Shown: one piece after another, positions 5,741 to 13,060 of the stretch
How the letters are laid out: every line of letters begins with the position of its first letter
How positions within the stretch are numbered: the first letter of the stretch is position 1
From: Shimia sp041624275
Lineage (GTDB): Bacteria; Pseudomonadota; Alphaproteobacteria; Rhodobacterales; Rhodobacteraceae
DNA: 13,115 nucleotides
Direction: 5' to 3'
Assembly (NCBI RefSeq): GCF_041624275.1
Contig: NZ_JBFJVE010000073.1
Coordinates: 1 to 13,115 of the forward strand
Program-made: the position numbers and the translations under genes
The notes under the pieces: generated by a model
What the model was told of the DNA's origin: nothing
The model's input: only the letters and a program-made list of their open reading frames with translations
Database searches by the model: none

Positions 5741-7564
5741 ATGTGTGGTATTGTCGGGGTCCTGGGAAGCCATGAAGTCGCCCCCCTGCTCGTCGAGGCG
5801 CTGAAGCGGCTGGAATATCGCGGTTATGACAGCGCCGGGATCGCCACGGTCAACGAGGGCGTTCTGGACCGCCGGCGGGCGGTCGGCAAACTGGTCAACC
5901 TGAGCGACCTTCTGGTTCACGAGCCGCTGCGCGGCAAGTCGGGCATCGGCCACACGCGTTGGGCCACCCACGGCGCGCCCACGGTCGACAACGCGCACCC
6001 GCACCAGGCGGGGCCGGTCGCCATCGTCCACAACGGCATCATCGAAAACTTCCGCGAGCTGCGCCGCGAACTCGGCGAAAAGGGGCTCTCGTTCACCACC
6101 GAGACCGACACCGAGACCGTGGTGCTGCTGACCCAGCACTACATGCAGGAGGGCCTGCCGCCCATCGCGGCCGCCCGCCGGACCCTGTCGCGGCTCGAGG
6201 GCGCCTTTGCGCTGGCCTTCCTGTTCGAAGGCGAAGAGGATCTGATCGTCGCCGCGCGCAAGGGATCGCCGCTGGCGATCGGCCATGGAGACGGCGAAAT
6301 GTACGTCGGCTCGGACGCCATCGCGCTGGCGCCGCTGACCGACCGCATCACCTATCTGGAGGAAGGCGACAGCGCCGTTCTCACCCGCAACTCGCTGGAA
6401 ATCCGCAACGGCGATGGCGAGATCGCCAATCGCGAGCTCCGCACCCTGCGGCTGGATCAGGCGCGGGTCGACAAGGGCGGCCACAAGCATTTCATGGCCA
6501 AGGAAATCGCCGAGCAGCCCACGGTCATCGGCGAAGCGATCCAGCATTATCTTTCGGCCGATGGCACTGCGGTCAAATTGCCGAACGACGGGCTGGATTT
6601 CGCCACTATCGACCGGGTGACCATGGTCGCCTGTGGCACCGCCTATTATGCCTGCGTCACCGCCAAATACTGGTTCGAACAGCTCGCCGGGCTGCCGGTG
6701 GATGTCGATGTGGCCTCGGAATTCCGCTACCGCGAACCCCCGATCGGCGGCGACAGCATCGCGCTTTTCGTCAGCCAGTCGGGCGAGACCGCCGACACGC
6801 TGGCGGCGCTGCGCTATTGCCAGGGCAAGGCGCGGAAAATCGTCGCCGTGGTCAATGTGCCGGAAAGCTCGATCGCCCGCGAAAGCGACCTCGTGCTGCC
6901 CATTCTCGCCGGGACCGAGATCGGGGTTGCCTCGACCAAGGCCTTCACCTGCCAGCTGGTGGTGCTGCTGATGACCGCGCTGAAGGCCGCCGTCGACCGC
7001 GGCCGCATGACGGCGCAGGAGATGCAGGAAAAGCTCGCCGCGCTGCACACCCTGCCCGGGCTGCTCAATGTCGCGCTCGAGCGTGAGCATGGGCTGCGCG
7101 CGGTTTCGCGCAAATTGGCCGAGGCCCGCGACATCCTGTTCCTGGGCCGTGGCCTGATGTACCCCCTGGCGCTGGAAGGCGCACTCAAGCTGAAGGAAAT
7201 CAGCTATATACACGCCGAAGCTTATGCTTCAGGAGAACTCAAACACGGCCCCATCGCATTGATCGACGAACATGTTCCGGTGGTGGTTCTGGCGCCGCGC
7301 GATGCCCTGTTCGACAAGACCGTCAGCAACATGCAGGAAGTCATGGCCCGCAACGGGCAGGTGCTGCTGATCACCGATGCCGAAGGCGCGGCCGAGGGCG
7401 GCGACGGGGTCTGGGACATCGTGGTCCTGCCCGAGGTCGACCCCATCTTGACGCCGATCCTCTATGCGATCCCGGCGCAGCTGCTGGCCTATCACACCGC
7501 CGTCGCCAAGGACACCGATGTCGATCAGCCGCGCAACCTCGCCAAATCGGTCACGGTGGAATAG
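5741..7564 (+). CDS. glmS: Glutamine-fructose-6-phosphate aminotransferase (isomerizing)
   Basis: Converts fructose-6-phosphate and glutamine to glucosamine-6-phosphate, the first committed step to UDP-GlcNAc. The 607-residue product has an N-terminal class II glutamine amidotransferase domain: MCGIVGVLG with C2 as nucleophile after Met removal, then GIGHTRWATHG (68-78) and HNGIIENF (97-104). Two SIS sugar-isomerase domains follow, with VACGTAYYA near 295-305, SQSGETADT near 345 and AYASGELKHGP near 493-503 (catalytic-region histidine). It ends in the family signature RNLAKSVTVE carrying the active-site lysine K602. GGAG at 5730-5733, seven bases before ATG, fixes the start. No glmS-type ribozyme context exists; the leader is glmU coding sequence. 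The next gene begins three bases after its stop. Confidence 0.98.
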   Translation: MCGIVGVLGSHEVAPLLVEALKRLEYRGYDSAGIATVNEGVLDRRRAVGKLVNLSDLLVHEPLRGKSGIGHTRWATHGAPTVDNAHPHQAGPVAIVHNGIIENFRELRRELGEKGLSFTTETDTETVVLLTQHYMQEGLPPIAAARRTLSRLEGAFALAFLFEGEEDLIVAARKGSPLAIGHGDGEMYVGSDAIALAPLTDRITYLEEGDSAVLTRNSLEIRNGDGEIANRELRTLRLDQARVDKGGHKHFMAKEIAEQPTVIGEAIQHYLSADGTAVKLPNDGLDFATIDRVTMVACGTAYYACVTAKYWFEQLAGLPVDVDVASEFRYREPPIGGDSIALFVSQSGETADTLAALRYCQGKARKIVAVVNVPESSIARESDLVLPILAGTEIGVASTKAFTCQLVVLLMTALKAAVDRGRMTAQEMQEKLAALHTLPGLLNVALEREHGLRAVSRKLAEARDILFLGRGLMYPLALEGALKLKEISYIHAEAYASGELKHGPIALIDEHVPVVVLAPRDALFDKTVSNMQEVMARNGQVLLITDAEGAAEGGDGVWDIVVLPEVDPILTPILYAIPAQLLAYHTAVAKDTDVDQPRNLAKSVTVE

Positions 7565-7567
7565 CCC

Positions 7568-8125
7568 ATGGCCAAGCAGTTCCCGGCGCTGGAAGAGGTG
7601 CATTCAGCCTTCATCCGTGCCCAGCACATGTTCTTTGTCGGCACAGCCGCTGCCGAGGGGCGGGTCAACATCTCGCCCAAGGGCATGGATTCGCTGCGCG
7701 TGCTGTCCCCCTCCCGCATCGTCTGGCGCAACCACACCGGCAGCGGCAACGAGACCGCGGGCCATCTGCGCGCAGTCAACCGCATGACCCTGATGTGGTG
7801 CGGCTTCGAAAAGCGGCCGCTGATCCTGCGCTGCTACGGAACCGCCCGCACCCTGCATCCGCGCGATGCCGACTGGGATGCGCTGAACGGGCTTTTCGAG
7901 GCCTCGGACGGGGCACGCCAGATCTATGAACTGGCGGTGGACATGGTGCAAAGCTCCTGCGGCTACGCGGTGCCCTTCTACGATTTCGCCGGCGAACGCG
8001 AGACCCTGAAGACATGGACCGCGGATCGCGGCGCCGAGGGCGTGCAAACCTATTGGGCCGAGCGCAACCAGCGCACCATCGACGGGCTGCCCACCGCCAT
8101 CCTCGGTGAGCCGGATGACGCTTGA
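7568..8125 (+). CDS. Pyridoxamine 5'-phosphate oxidase-family (FMN-binding split-barrel) protein
   Basis: A 185-residue predicted flavin-binding protein. The stretch MFFVGTAAAEGRVNISPKGM (21-40), SRIVWRNHTGSGNETAGHLR (49-68) and the strand MTLMWCGFEKRPLILRCYG (73-91) are typical of the PNPOx-like split-barrel fold, in which a conserved N-E-T-x-x-H stretch lies near FMN. It is not PdxH itself: that enzyme is larger and has different substrate motifs. The family includes FMN- and F420-type reductases and haem-utilisation proteins, so the reaction here is unknown. It begins three bases after the glmS stop, with GGTGGA as a plausible ribosome site, and overlaps the next gene, which suggests membership in the glm operon. 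Confidence 0.85.
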   Translation: MAKQFPALEEVHSAFIRAQHMFFVGTAAAEGRVNISPKGMDSLRVLSPSRIVWRNHTGSGNETAGHLRAVNRMTLMWCGFEKRPLILRCYGTARTLHPRDADWDALNGLFEASDGARQIYELAVDMVQSSCGYAVPFYDFAGERETLKTWTADRGAEGVQTYWAERNQRTIDGLPTAILGEPDDA

Positions 8126-8792
8126 CGAGGCGCTGGCGGCGCTGAGGGCGCTGATCGAGCCCGGTCGGGCGGCGCAGATGGCGGCCTATCACAAGCAGAA
8201 GCGGCCGGTGCTCGGCATCCCGAACCCGGCCATCAACGATCTCACCAAGGGCTGGCGGCAGGCGCTTTCGGTGCCCGACCGGGTGGCACTGGCCGAGGCG
8301 CTCTGGCAGAGCGACATCTTCGAGGCCCGGCTGGCCGCCGCCAAGCTGCTGACCCAGGCGCGGCTGCGCCCGGATGATGCCGCCTGGGCGCTGATTCAAA
8401 GCTGGGTGCCCGATTTCGACAGCTGGGCCATCGCCGATCACGTCTGCATGGCAGGGCAGAAGCGCCTTGTCACCGCGCCCGAACGCATCGACAGTGTCGA
8501 AACCTGGACCGTATCCGAGCACATGTGGACCCGGCGCGCGGCGCTGGTCATCACCCTGCCCTGGACCAAGCAGAATTTCCCGAAACCGCAGGATCTCGAG
8601 ATTCGCGACCGGGTGCTCGGCTGGGCCGCGACCTATGTCGACGACCCGGATTGGTTCATTCAGAAGGCGGTTGCCTGGTGGCTGCGCGATCTGTCAAAGC
8701 ACGACCCGGATCGCGCCCGCGCCTTTCTCGATGCCCATGGTGCGCAGATGAAGCCCTTTGCCCGCAAAGAGGCCGCAAAATACCTGCAATGA
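8115..8792 (+). CDS. AlkD-like DNA alkylation repair protein (HEAT-repeat DNA glycosylase)
   Basis: Predicted to excise bulky or positively charged alkylated purines without base flipping, as AlkD does. The 225-residue, mostly helical product matches by eye at key sites: KRPVLGIPNPAINDLTKGW (29-47); DSWAIADHV (102-110), where W104 and D108 have the W-x3-D spacing of AlkD's W109/D113; MWTRRAALV (137-145) with the conserved arginine pair; and FIQKAVAWWLRD (181-192), with W188 at the position of AlkD W187. These mappings are from memory, not an alignment. A GTG at 8106 would add three residues, but GGTGAG (8105-8110) is well placed as the ribosome site for ATG 8115. It overlaps the preceding gene by 11 bases, indicating co-translation. 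Its stop is seven bases from the convergent lipoprotein gene. Confidence 0.85.
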   Translation: MTLDEALAALRALIEPGRAAQMAAYHKQKRPVLGIPNPAINDLTKGWRQALSVPDRVALAEALWQSDIFEARLAAAKLLTQARLRPDDAAWALIQSWVPDFDSWAIADHVCMAGQKRLVTAPERIDSVETWTVSEHMWTRRAALVITLPWTKQNFPKPQDLEIRDRVLGWAATYVDDPDWFIQKAVAWWLRDLSKHDPDRARAFLDAHGAQMKPFARKEAAKYLQ

Positions 8793-8799
8793 TCCGCGT

Positions 8800-9252
8800 T
8801 CACTCGGCGCTGACCTCGACCTCGGCCAGTGCCGTCAACTCCAGCCCCAGCGCCTGCATCGCCTGCAACGACAGGCGCGATCCGGCCGAGGCATCGCCGG
8901 CGATCGGCAGCAGTTGCACCGCCACCGTTTGCCCGCCGTAACGCACCTGCCCCGGCCCTGCCACACCGACCAGCGGCGTCTTGAGCCACAGACCGGCCTC
9001 GGCCGGTGTGCCCAGCGAAACCACGGTCACGCCAAGGAAACCGGTCGCGCGAGGCCCAGCCCCCCGCCCCCCGTCCTGTTGCGACCCGCCGGTGTCCGGG
9101 CGCAACACGGGGCGCAGCACCGGGCGCAACACATCCGCATCGCTTTCGACATTTCGGGGCGGCGCCAGATCGGCCAGCGGTCCCGGCCAGGACATGCAGC
9201 CGCCCAGCAATGCCGCCAGGGCTACGCCCGTCATCCGCCCCGTCCAGTGCAT
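8800..9252 (-). CDS. Small lipoprotein of unknown function
   Basis: A 150-residue product starting MHWTGRMTGVALAALLGGC: a short signal peptide with one arginine, a hydrophobic core and a lipobox LGGC, predicting lipidation at C19. After a proline-rich linker with VLRP repeated three times (42-52) comes a compact domain: TVVSLGTPAEAGLWLKTPLV (76-95), then GQTVAVQLLPI, then GSRLSLQAMQALG (124-136). I recall similar 'LGxPxxPGLWLKTPLV' lipoproteins in Rhodobacterales, sometimes mislabelled D-galactarate dehydratase; nothing here resembles that enzyme. A much longer frame continues upstream antisense to moaA but is only a shadow. ATG 9252 is preferred because it supplies the positive charge of the signal peptide, and GCAAGGGCGG precedes it; ATG 9234 is possible. 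It is divergent from moaA (42-base gap). Confidence 0.8.
   Translation of the reverse strand: MHWTGRMTGVALAALLGGCMSWPGPLADLAPPRNVESDADVLRPVLRPVLRPDTGGSQQDGGRGAGPRATGFLGVTVVSLGTPAEAGLWLKTPLVGVAGPGQVRYGGQTVAVQLLPIAGDASAGSRLSLQAMQALGLELTALAEVEVSAE
9097..9132. repeat. Three tandem 12-bp units inside the lipoprotein gene
   Basis: Units CGGGCGCAACAC, GGGGCGCAGCAC and CGGGCGCAACAC lie head to tail; the first and third are identical. On the minus strand each encodes V-L-R-P, in the linker just after the lipidated N-terminus. Copy-number change would lengthen or shorten the linker by four residues without shifting the frame. Confidence 0.85.
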
Positions 9253-9258
9253 CCGCCC

Positions 9259-9287
9259 TTGCCCCGCTGTTGCTTTGGAACTACCTA
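9259..9287 (+). promoter_or_regulatory. Possible moaA promoter giving a near-leaderless mRNA
   Basis: TTGCCC (9259-9264) and TACCTA (9282-9287) are 17 bases apart. Transcription would then start about at 9294-9295, essentially at the moaA ATG (9295). No Shine-Dalgarno sequence is evident in the short gap before moaA, which agrees with this reading. The -10 match is poor, so confidence is low. Confidence 0.25.
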
Positions 9288-9294
9288 TAGCCCC

Positions 9295-10302
9295 ATGACG
9301 ACACCCTTGATCGACCCGTTCCAGCGCGCTGTCAATTACCTGCGTGTTTCCGTCACCGACAGGTGCGATTTCCGCTGCGTCTACTGCATGTCGGAAAACA
9401 TGACCTTCCTGCCCAAGAAGGAACTGCTGACTCTGGAAGAGCTGGATCGCATGTGTTCGACCTTCATCCGGCTCGGGGTGCGCAAGCTGCGCATCACCGG
9501 TGGCGAACCGCTGGTGCGGCGCGACATCATGACCTTTTTCGACTCCATGGGGCGGCATCTCGACAGCGGCGCGCTGGACGAGCTGACCCTGACCACCAAC
9601 GGATCGCAGCTCGCCCGCTTCGCCGACCGCCTCTATGCCGCAGGCATGCGCCGGGTCAACATCTCGATGGACACGATCAACGAGGCCAAGTTCACCGAGA
9701 TCACCCGCTGGGGCCGCCTGCCCCAGGTGATGCAGGGCATCGACGCGGCCCAGAAGGCCGGCCTCAGGGTCAAGATCAACGCCGTGGCGCTGAAGGGCTT
9801 CAACGAGGACGAGCTGATCCCGATCACCCGTTGGTGCGCCGAGCGCGACATGGACCTGACCTGGATCGAGGTCATGCCCATGGGCGAAATGGGCGAGGAA
9901 AACCGCCTCGACCAGTACTGGCCGCTGAAGGATCTGCGCGCCCGCCTGGCCGAGCATTACACCCTGACCGAGCTTGCCGAAAACTCCGGCGGCCCGGCGC
10001 GCTATGTGCGGCTCGAGGAAACCGGCCAGAAGATCGGCTTCATCACGCCGCTGACCCATAATTTCTGCGAAAGCTGCAACCGGGTGCGGCTGACCTGCAC
10101 CGGCCAGCTCTTCATGTGTCTGGGCCAGGAAGACATGGCCGATCTGCGGGCGCCGCTGCGCGACAACGCCGAGGGTACCGGCCAGCTCGAGGCGGCGATC
10201 CGCGCCGCGATCGCGCTGAAACCCAAGGGCCATGATTTCGACTATTCGCGCCAGAAGGTCGATGGCCAGATGTCGCGCCACATGAGTCACACCGGCGGCT
10301 GA
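9295..10302 (+). CDS. moaA: GTP 3',8-cyclase (molybdenum cofactor biosynthesis, radical SAM)
   Basis: First step of molybdopterin synthesis: radical-SAM conversion of GTP to 3',8-cyclo-7,8-dihydro-GTP, the substrate of MoaC. The 335-residue product carries DRCDFRCVYC with C24, C28 and C31 binding the SAM [4Fe-4S] cluster, the SAM-contact motif TGGEP (68-72), and the second, GTP-binding cluster at C258, C261 and C275 (NFCESC ... FMC). It ends in the Gly-Gly tail (334-335) that MoaA uses in catalysis, so the protein is complete. The frame is open far upstream, but the homologous part begins at ATG 9295 (MTTPLIDPFQRAVNYLRVSVTDRC). Other moa/moe genes are absent here. Its TGA shares an A with the waaA ATG (TGATG), so waaA translation is probably coupled to it. 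Confidence 0.96.
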   Translation: MTTPLIDPFQRAVNYLRVSVTDRCDFRCVYCMSENMTFLPKKELLTLEELDRMCSTFIRLGVRKLRITGGEPLVRRDIMTFFDSMGRHLDSGALDELTLTTNGSQLARFADRLYAAGMRRVNISMDTINEAKFTEITRWGRLPQVMQGIDAAQKAGLRVKINAVALKGFNEDELIPITRWCAERDMDLTWIEVMPMGEMGEENRLDQYWPLKDLRARLAEHYTLTELAENSGGPARYVRLEETGQKIGFITPLTHNFCESCNRVRLTCTGQLFMCLGQEDMADLRAPLRDNAEGTGQLEAAIRAAIALKPKGHDFDYSRQKVDGQMSRHMSHTGG

Positions 10303-11588
10303 TGACCCCCGCGCCCCTGACCCCGGTCCTGCGGCTCTACCGGATGCTCGCCACCCTCGCTGCGCCCTTGGCGCTGCGCATGGCGCGCAAACGCTTTGCC
10401 GCGCGACAGGGGCCGATGGCGCGTTTCGGCGAACGCAACGGCCATGCCTCGCAGCCCCGCCCCGGCGGAAGGCTGATCTGGATGCACACCGTCAGCGTCG
10501 GCGAATTTCTCTCGGTGCTCGACCTCCTGCACGAGCTTGACGCCCCCGACCTCAGCCTGCTGGTGACCACCACCACCTCCTCGGCCGCCGATCTCGCGGC
10601 CCGGCGCCTGCCCCAAGGGGTGATCCACCAGTTCGCGCCGCTCGACACGCCGATGGCGGTGCGCCGCTTTCTCGACCACTGGCGGCCCGACCTCGCCGCC
10701 TTCGTCGAAAGCGAGATCTGGCCCAACCAGATCGTCATGGCGGCCGAGCGCGGCATCCCGGCGGTGCTGCTCAACGCCCGGCTCTCGGCCTCCTCGCTCC
10801 GGGCCTGGGGGCGGGTACCGGCCACCGCCAGCGCCCTCTTGGGCCGCTTTGCCCGGATCATGACCCAGAGCGACGACACCCGCCGCGCCCTCGAAAGCCT
10901 CGGCGCGCCGGCGGCGATCCTCGAGACCACCGGCGACATGAAGGCCGCCGCCGCGCCGCTGCCCTTCGACGCCGCCGAGGCGGCGGCCCTGCACCACCGG
11001 ATCGGCTCGCGCCCGCTCTGGGTCGCGGCCTCGACCCACGACGGCGAAGAGGGCGCGGTCAGCGCCGCCCACCGGCAGCTCTGCGCCGCCCATCCCGATG
11101 CGCTCCTGATCCTGGTGCCGCGCCACCCGGAACGGGGCGATGCCATCGAAGCCCTTTTGCGGGCCGAGGGCTGGCGGCTGGCGCGGCGCAGCGCCGGCGC
11201 GGCGCCGACAGAGGAGCAGCAGATCTACCTTGCCGACACGCTGGGGGAAACCGGCCTCTGGTATCATCTGGCACCGCTGGTCTTCGTCGCCGGCTCGCTG
11301 ACCCCGGTCGGCGGCCACAACCCCTATGAGCCGGCGCATTTCGGCTGCGCCATCCTGCACGGGCCGCTCCATGCCAATTTCAAGCAGGCCTACGATACCC
11401 TTGGCCGGGAAGAGGCCTGCCTCGGGGTCGCCGACGCCAACGACCTTGGCCGGGCGCTGAGGGCGCTTCTTGACCCGGATCACCCGGAGCGCCTGCAACG
11501 GCTTCAGACCAACGCCCGCCGCTACCTGAAAAGCGCCGCCAACAACCGCGCGGCGGTGGCCCGGACCCTGATCGCGATGCTGCGCTGA
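10302..11588 (+). CDS. waaA: 3-deoxy-D-manno-octulosonic acid (Kdo) transferase
   Basis: Transfers Kdo from CMP-Kdo to lipid A precursor at the inner face of the cytoplasmic membrane. The 428-residue GT-B protein has a hydrophobic/amphipathic N-terminal anchor (about 8-30), then WMHTVSVGE (60-68) with E68 at the family's catalytic acidic position, ESEIWPN (136-142), ASTHDGEE (243-250), VPRHPERG (272-279), DTLGE (312-316) and GSLTPVGGHNPYEPA (331-345), the CMP/Kdo-binding signature. The start overlaps the moaA stop by one base. The pairing is functionally unrelated (cofactor synthesis with LPS synthesis), so co-regulation may be incidental. Whether the enzyme adds one or two Kdo units cannot be told from sequence. 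It is followed by a REP-like hairpin cluster. Confidence 0.93.
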   Translation: MTPAPLTPVLRLYRMLATLAAPLALRMARKRFAARQGPMARFGERNGHASQPRPGGRLIWMHTVSVGEFLSVLDLLHELDAPDLSLLVTTTTSSAADLAARRLPQGVIHQFAPLDTPMAVRRFLDHWRPDLAAFVESEIWPNQIVMAAERGIPAVLLNARLSASSLRAWGRVPATASALLGRFARIMTQSDDTRRALESLGAPAAILETTGDMKAAAAPLPFDAAEAAALHHRIGSRPLWVAASTHDGEEGAVSAAHRQLCAAHPDALLILVPRHPERGDAIEALLRAEGWRLARRSAGAAPTEEQQIYLADTLGETGLWYHLAPLVFVAGSLTPVGGHNPYEPAHFGCAILHGPLHANFKQAYDTLGREEACLGVADANDLGRALRALLDPDHPERLQRLQTNARRYLKSAANNRAAVARTLIAMLR

Positions 11589-11616
11589 CAGGCGCGGCCG
11601 GCCGCTGCTTTCTCTT

Positions 11617-11701
11617 GCCTGAAATATCCCGGGGGAGCCCTTGAAAAGGCCCGGCTTTTCAAGGGCGGGGGCAGCGCCCCCTGCCCGGTTTTCAGAACCG
11701 G
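11617..11701. repeat. REP-like intergenic element: variable hairpin, GC hairpin, third stem-loop
   Basis: Between the convergent ends of waaA and the M20 gene. It begins with CTTGCCTGAAATATCCCGGG and continues into a long perfect hairpin, GCCCTTGAAAAG (11637-11648) against CTTTTCAAGGGC (11655-11666) with a 6-base loop. Next come GGGGGC/GCCCCC (11667-11672 / 11676-11681, loop AGC), then CCGGTT/AACCGG (11685-11690 / 11696-11701, loop TTCAG). From memory, Rhodobacterales genomes carry many intergenic copies of 'TTGCC...AAATA...CCCGGGGG - variable hairpin - GGGGGCAGCGCCCCC'. The hairpins could also act as a bidirectional terminator or mRNA 3' end, although no T-run follows. Confidence 0.7.
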
Positions 11702-11715
11702 CCGCGCCGGCCCCG

Positions 11716-11763
11716 GTCAGGCCACCGCTCAGGCCAGCAGTCAGGCCACCAGTCAGGCCACCG
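11716..11763. repeat. Four tandem 12-bp units spanning the end of the M20 gene
   Basis: Units GTCAGGCCACCG, CTCAGGCCAGCA, GTCAGGCCACCA and GTCAGGCCACCG run head to tail. The last contains the final Val-Ala codons and stop of the M20 gene; the other three repeat that pattern in the same frame downstream. On the minus strand the frame reads V-A-stop, L-V-A-stop, L-L-A-stop, A-V-A-stop. Confidence 0.9.
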
Positions 11764-12916
11764 GCATGCGCTGTTCGACGATTTCGGCCCACCAGCTGCA
11801 CCCCGCCGGGATCGCCTCGTCGTTGAAGTCGTATTCCGGGTGGTGCACCATCGCCGTATCGCCATTGCCGACCAGAATATAGGCGCCAGGGCGCTCTTCG
11901 AGCATGAAGGCGAAATCCTCGCCCCCCATCACCAGCGGCGCCTCGGCGCAGGCGCCGCTCACCGAGCGCGCCACCTCGGCGGCAAAGGCGGTCTGTTCCG
12001 GCGTGTTCACCATCACCGGATAGCCGCGGTCATAGTCGACCGCCACCACGCCGCCGAAAGTGGCCGCAACGCCGGTGCAGACCTCCTTGATGCGGGTCTC
12101 GGCAAGATCGCGCATGGTATGGCTCATGGTGCGCACGGTGCCCCTGAGATGCACTTTCTGCGGGATCACGTTGAACGCCTTGGACGAGGTCTCGAAAGAG
12201 GTCACCGAGACCACGATCTGGTCCACCGGGTCGGCATTGCGGCTGGCCACGGTCTGCAGGGCCAGCACCGCCTGCGCCGCCATCACCGTGGTGTCGACGG
12301 TCTCATGCGGCTTGGCGGCGTGACCGCCCTTGCCCTCGAAGGTGATGTCGAAAGTGTCGGTGGCAGCAAAGAAGGCGCCGGGCCGGATGGCAAAGGATCC
12401 CACCGGCTGGCCGGGCCAGTTGTGCATGCCATAGACCTCCTGGATGCCCCAGCGCGCCATCATCCCGTCGTCGCACATTTCCTTGCCGCCGCCGCCGCCC
12501 TCTTCGGCGGGCTGGAAGATCACCACCACGGTGCCGTCGAAATTGCGGGTCTCGGCAAGGTATTTCGCCGCCCCCAGAAGCATCGCCGTATGCCCGTCAT
12601 GGCCGCAGGCATGCATCGCCCCTTCGGTCTTGCTGGCATAGCCCAGCCCGGTGGCCTCGTGGATCGGCAGCGCGTCCATGTCGGCGCGCAGGCCGATCAC
12701 CCGGCCCGATCCGGTGGACTTGCCCCGGATCACCGCCACCACGCCGGTGCGGCCGATCCCGGTCACCACCTCGTCGCAGCCGAAGTCTTGCAGCCGCGCG
12801 GCCACCAGAGCCGCGGTACGGTTGGTGTCGAACAGGATCTCGGGGTGGGCATGGATATCGCGGCGCCATTCGGTGATTTCCGCCTGCATTTCGGCAAATC
12901 GGTTCTTTACGGGCAT
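11753..12916 (-). CDS. M20-family metallo-amidohydrolase (N-acyl-amino-acid / hippurate hydrolase type)
   Basis: Predicted cytoplasmic zinc/manganese hydrolase removing an acyl or similar group from an amino acid. The 387-residue product shows the M20D pattern: IHAHPE (21-26), GLRADMDALPI (75-85), the metal site HACGHDGHTAMLLGAA (102-117) with C104 and H106, QPAEEGGGGG (135-144) with catalytic and metal-binding glutamates at 138/139, H165 in MHNWPG, a dimerisation/lid domain from about 180 to 290, GGEDFAFML, and HHPEYDFND (358-366) providing the last ligand. AAGGAG nine bases upstream fixes ATG 12916; an in-frame ATG at 12934 overlaps that site, and the frame's further extension to 13069 is non-homologous. 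The natural substrate (N-acetyl amino acids, hippurate, indole-acetyl conjugates) cannot be told. It is convergent with waaA. Confidence 0.9.
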   Translation of the reverse strand: MPVKNRFAEMQAEITEWRRDIHAHPEILFDTNRTAALVAARLQDFGCDEVVTGIGRTGVVAVIRGKSTGSGRVIGLRADMDALPIHEATGLGYASKTEGAMHACGHDGHTAMLLGAAKYLAETRNFDGTVVVIFQPAEEGGGGGKEMCDDGMMARWGIQEVYGMHNWPGQPVGSFAIRPGAFFAATDTFDITFEGKGGHAAKPHETVDTTVMAAQAVLALQTVASRNADPVDQIVVSVTSFETSSKAFNVIPQKVHLRGTVRTMSHTMRDLAETRIKEVCTGVAATFGGVVAVDYDRGYPVMVNTPEQTAFAAEVARSVSGACAEAPLVMGGEDFAFMLEERPGAYILVGNGDTAMVHHPEYDFNDEAIPAGCSWWAEIVEQRMPVA

Positions 12917-13060
12917 TGGGTCTCGCTCCTTCATATGGGTCGGGCCGGCGCCGGGAGGGCGCGGGCTGTGCTGCGATCCGGTTACACCCGGCCGGAATCG
13001 CCTCGTCAGTGTCGGCCGCGGCAGAAAGATATCCCATCCTGCGCCGGCCTCTCCGCTCAG

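Noticed and set aside
5612..7213. A 533-codon open frame antisense to glmS
   Set aside because: Shadow of an unmistakable glmS; long antisense frames are expected when third positions are almost all G/C.
8800..10290. A 496-codon open frame on the minus strand across moaA and the lipoprotein gene
   Set aside because: Only its last 150 codons are real (lipoprotein). The rest is antisense to moaA, with the Asp/Gly/His/Gln-rich composition typical of shadows of GC-rich genes.
10287..11801. A 504-codon open frame antisense to waaA
   Set aside because: Composition is a low-complexity G/A/R shadow, no domain is recognisable, and the opposite strand encodes a complete WaaA with all motifs.
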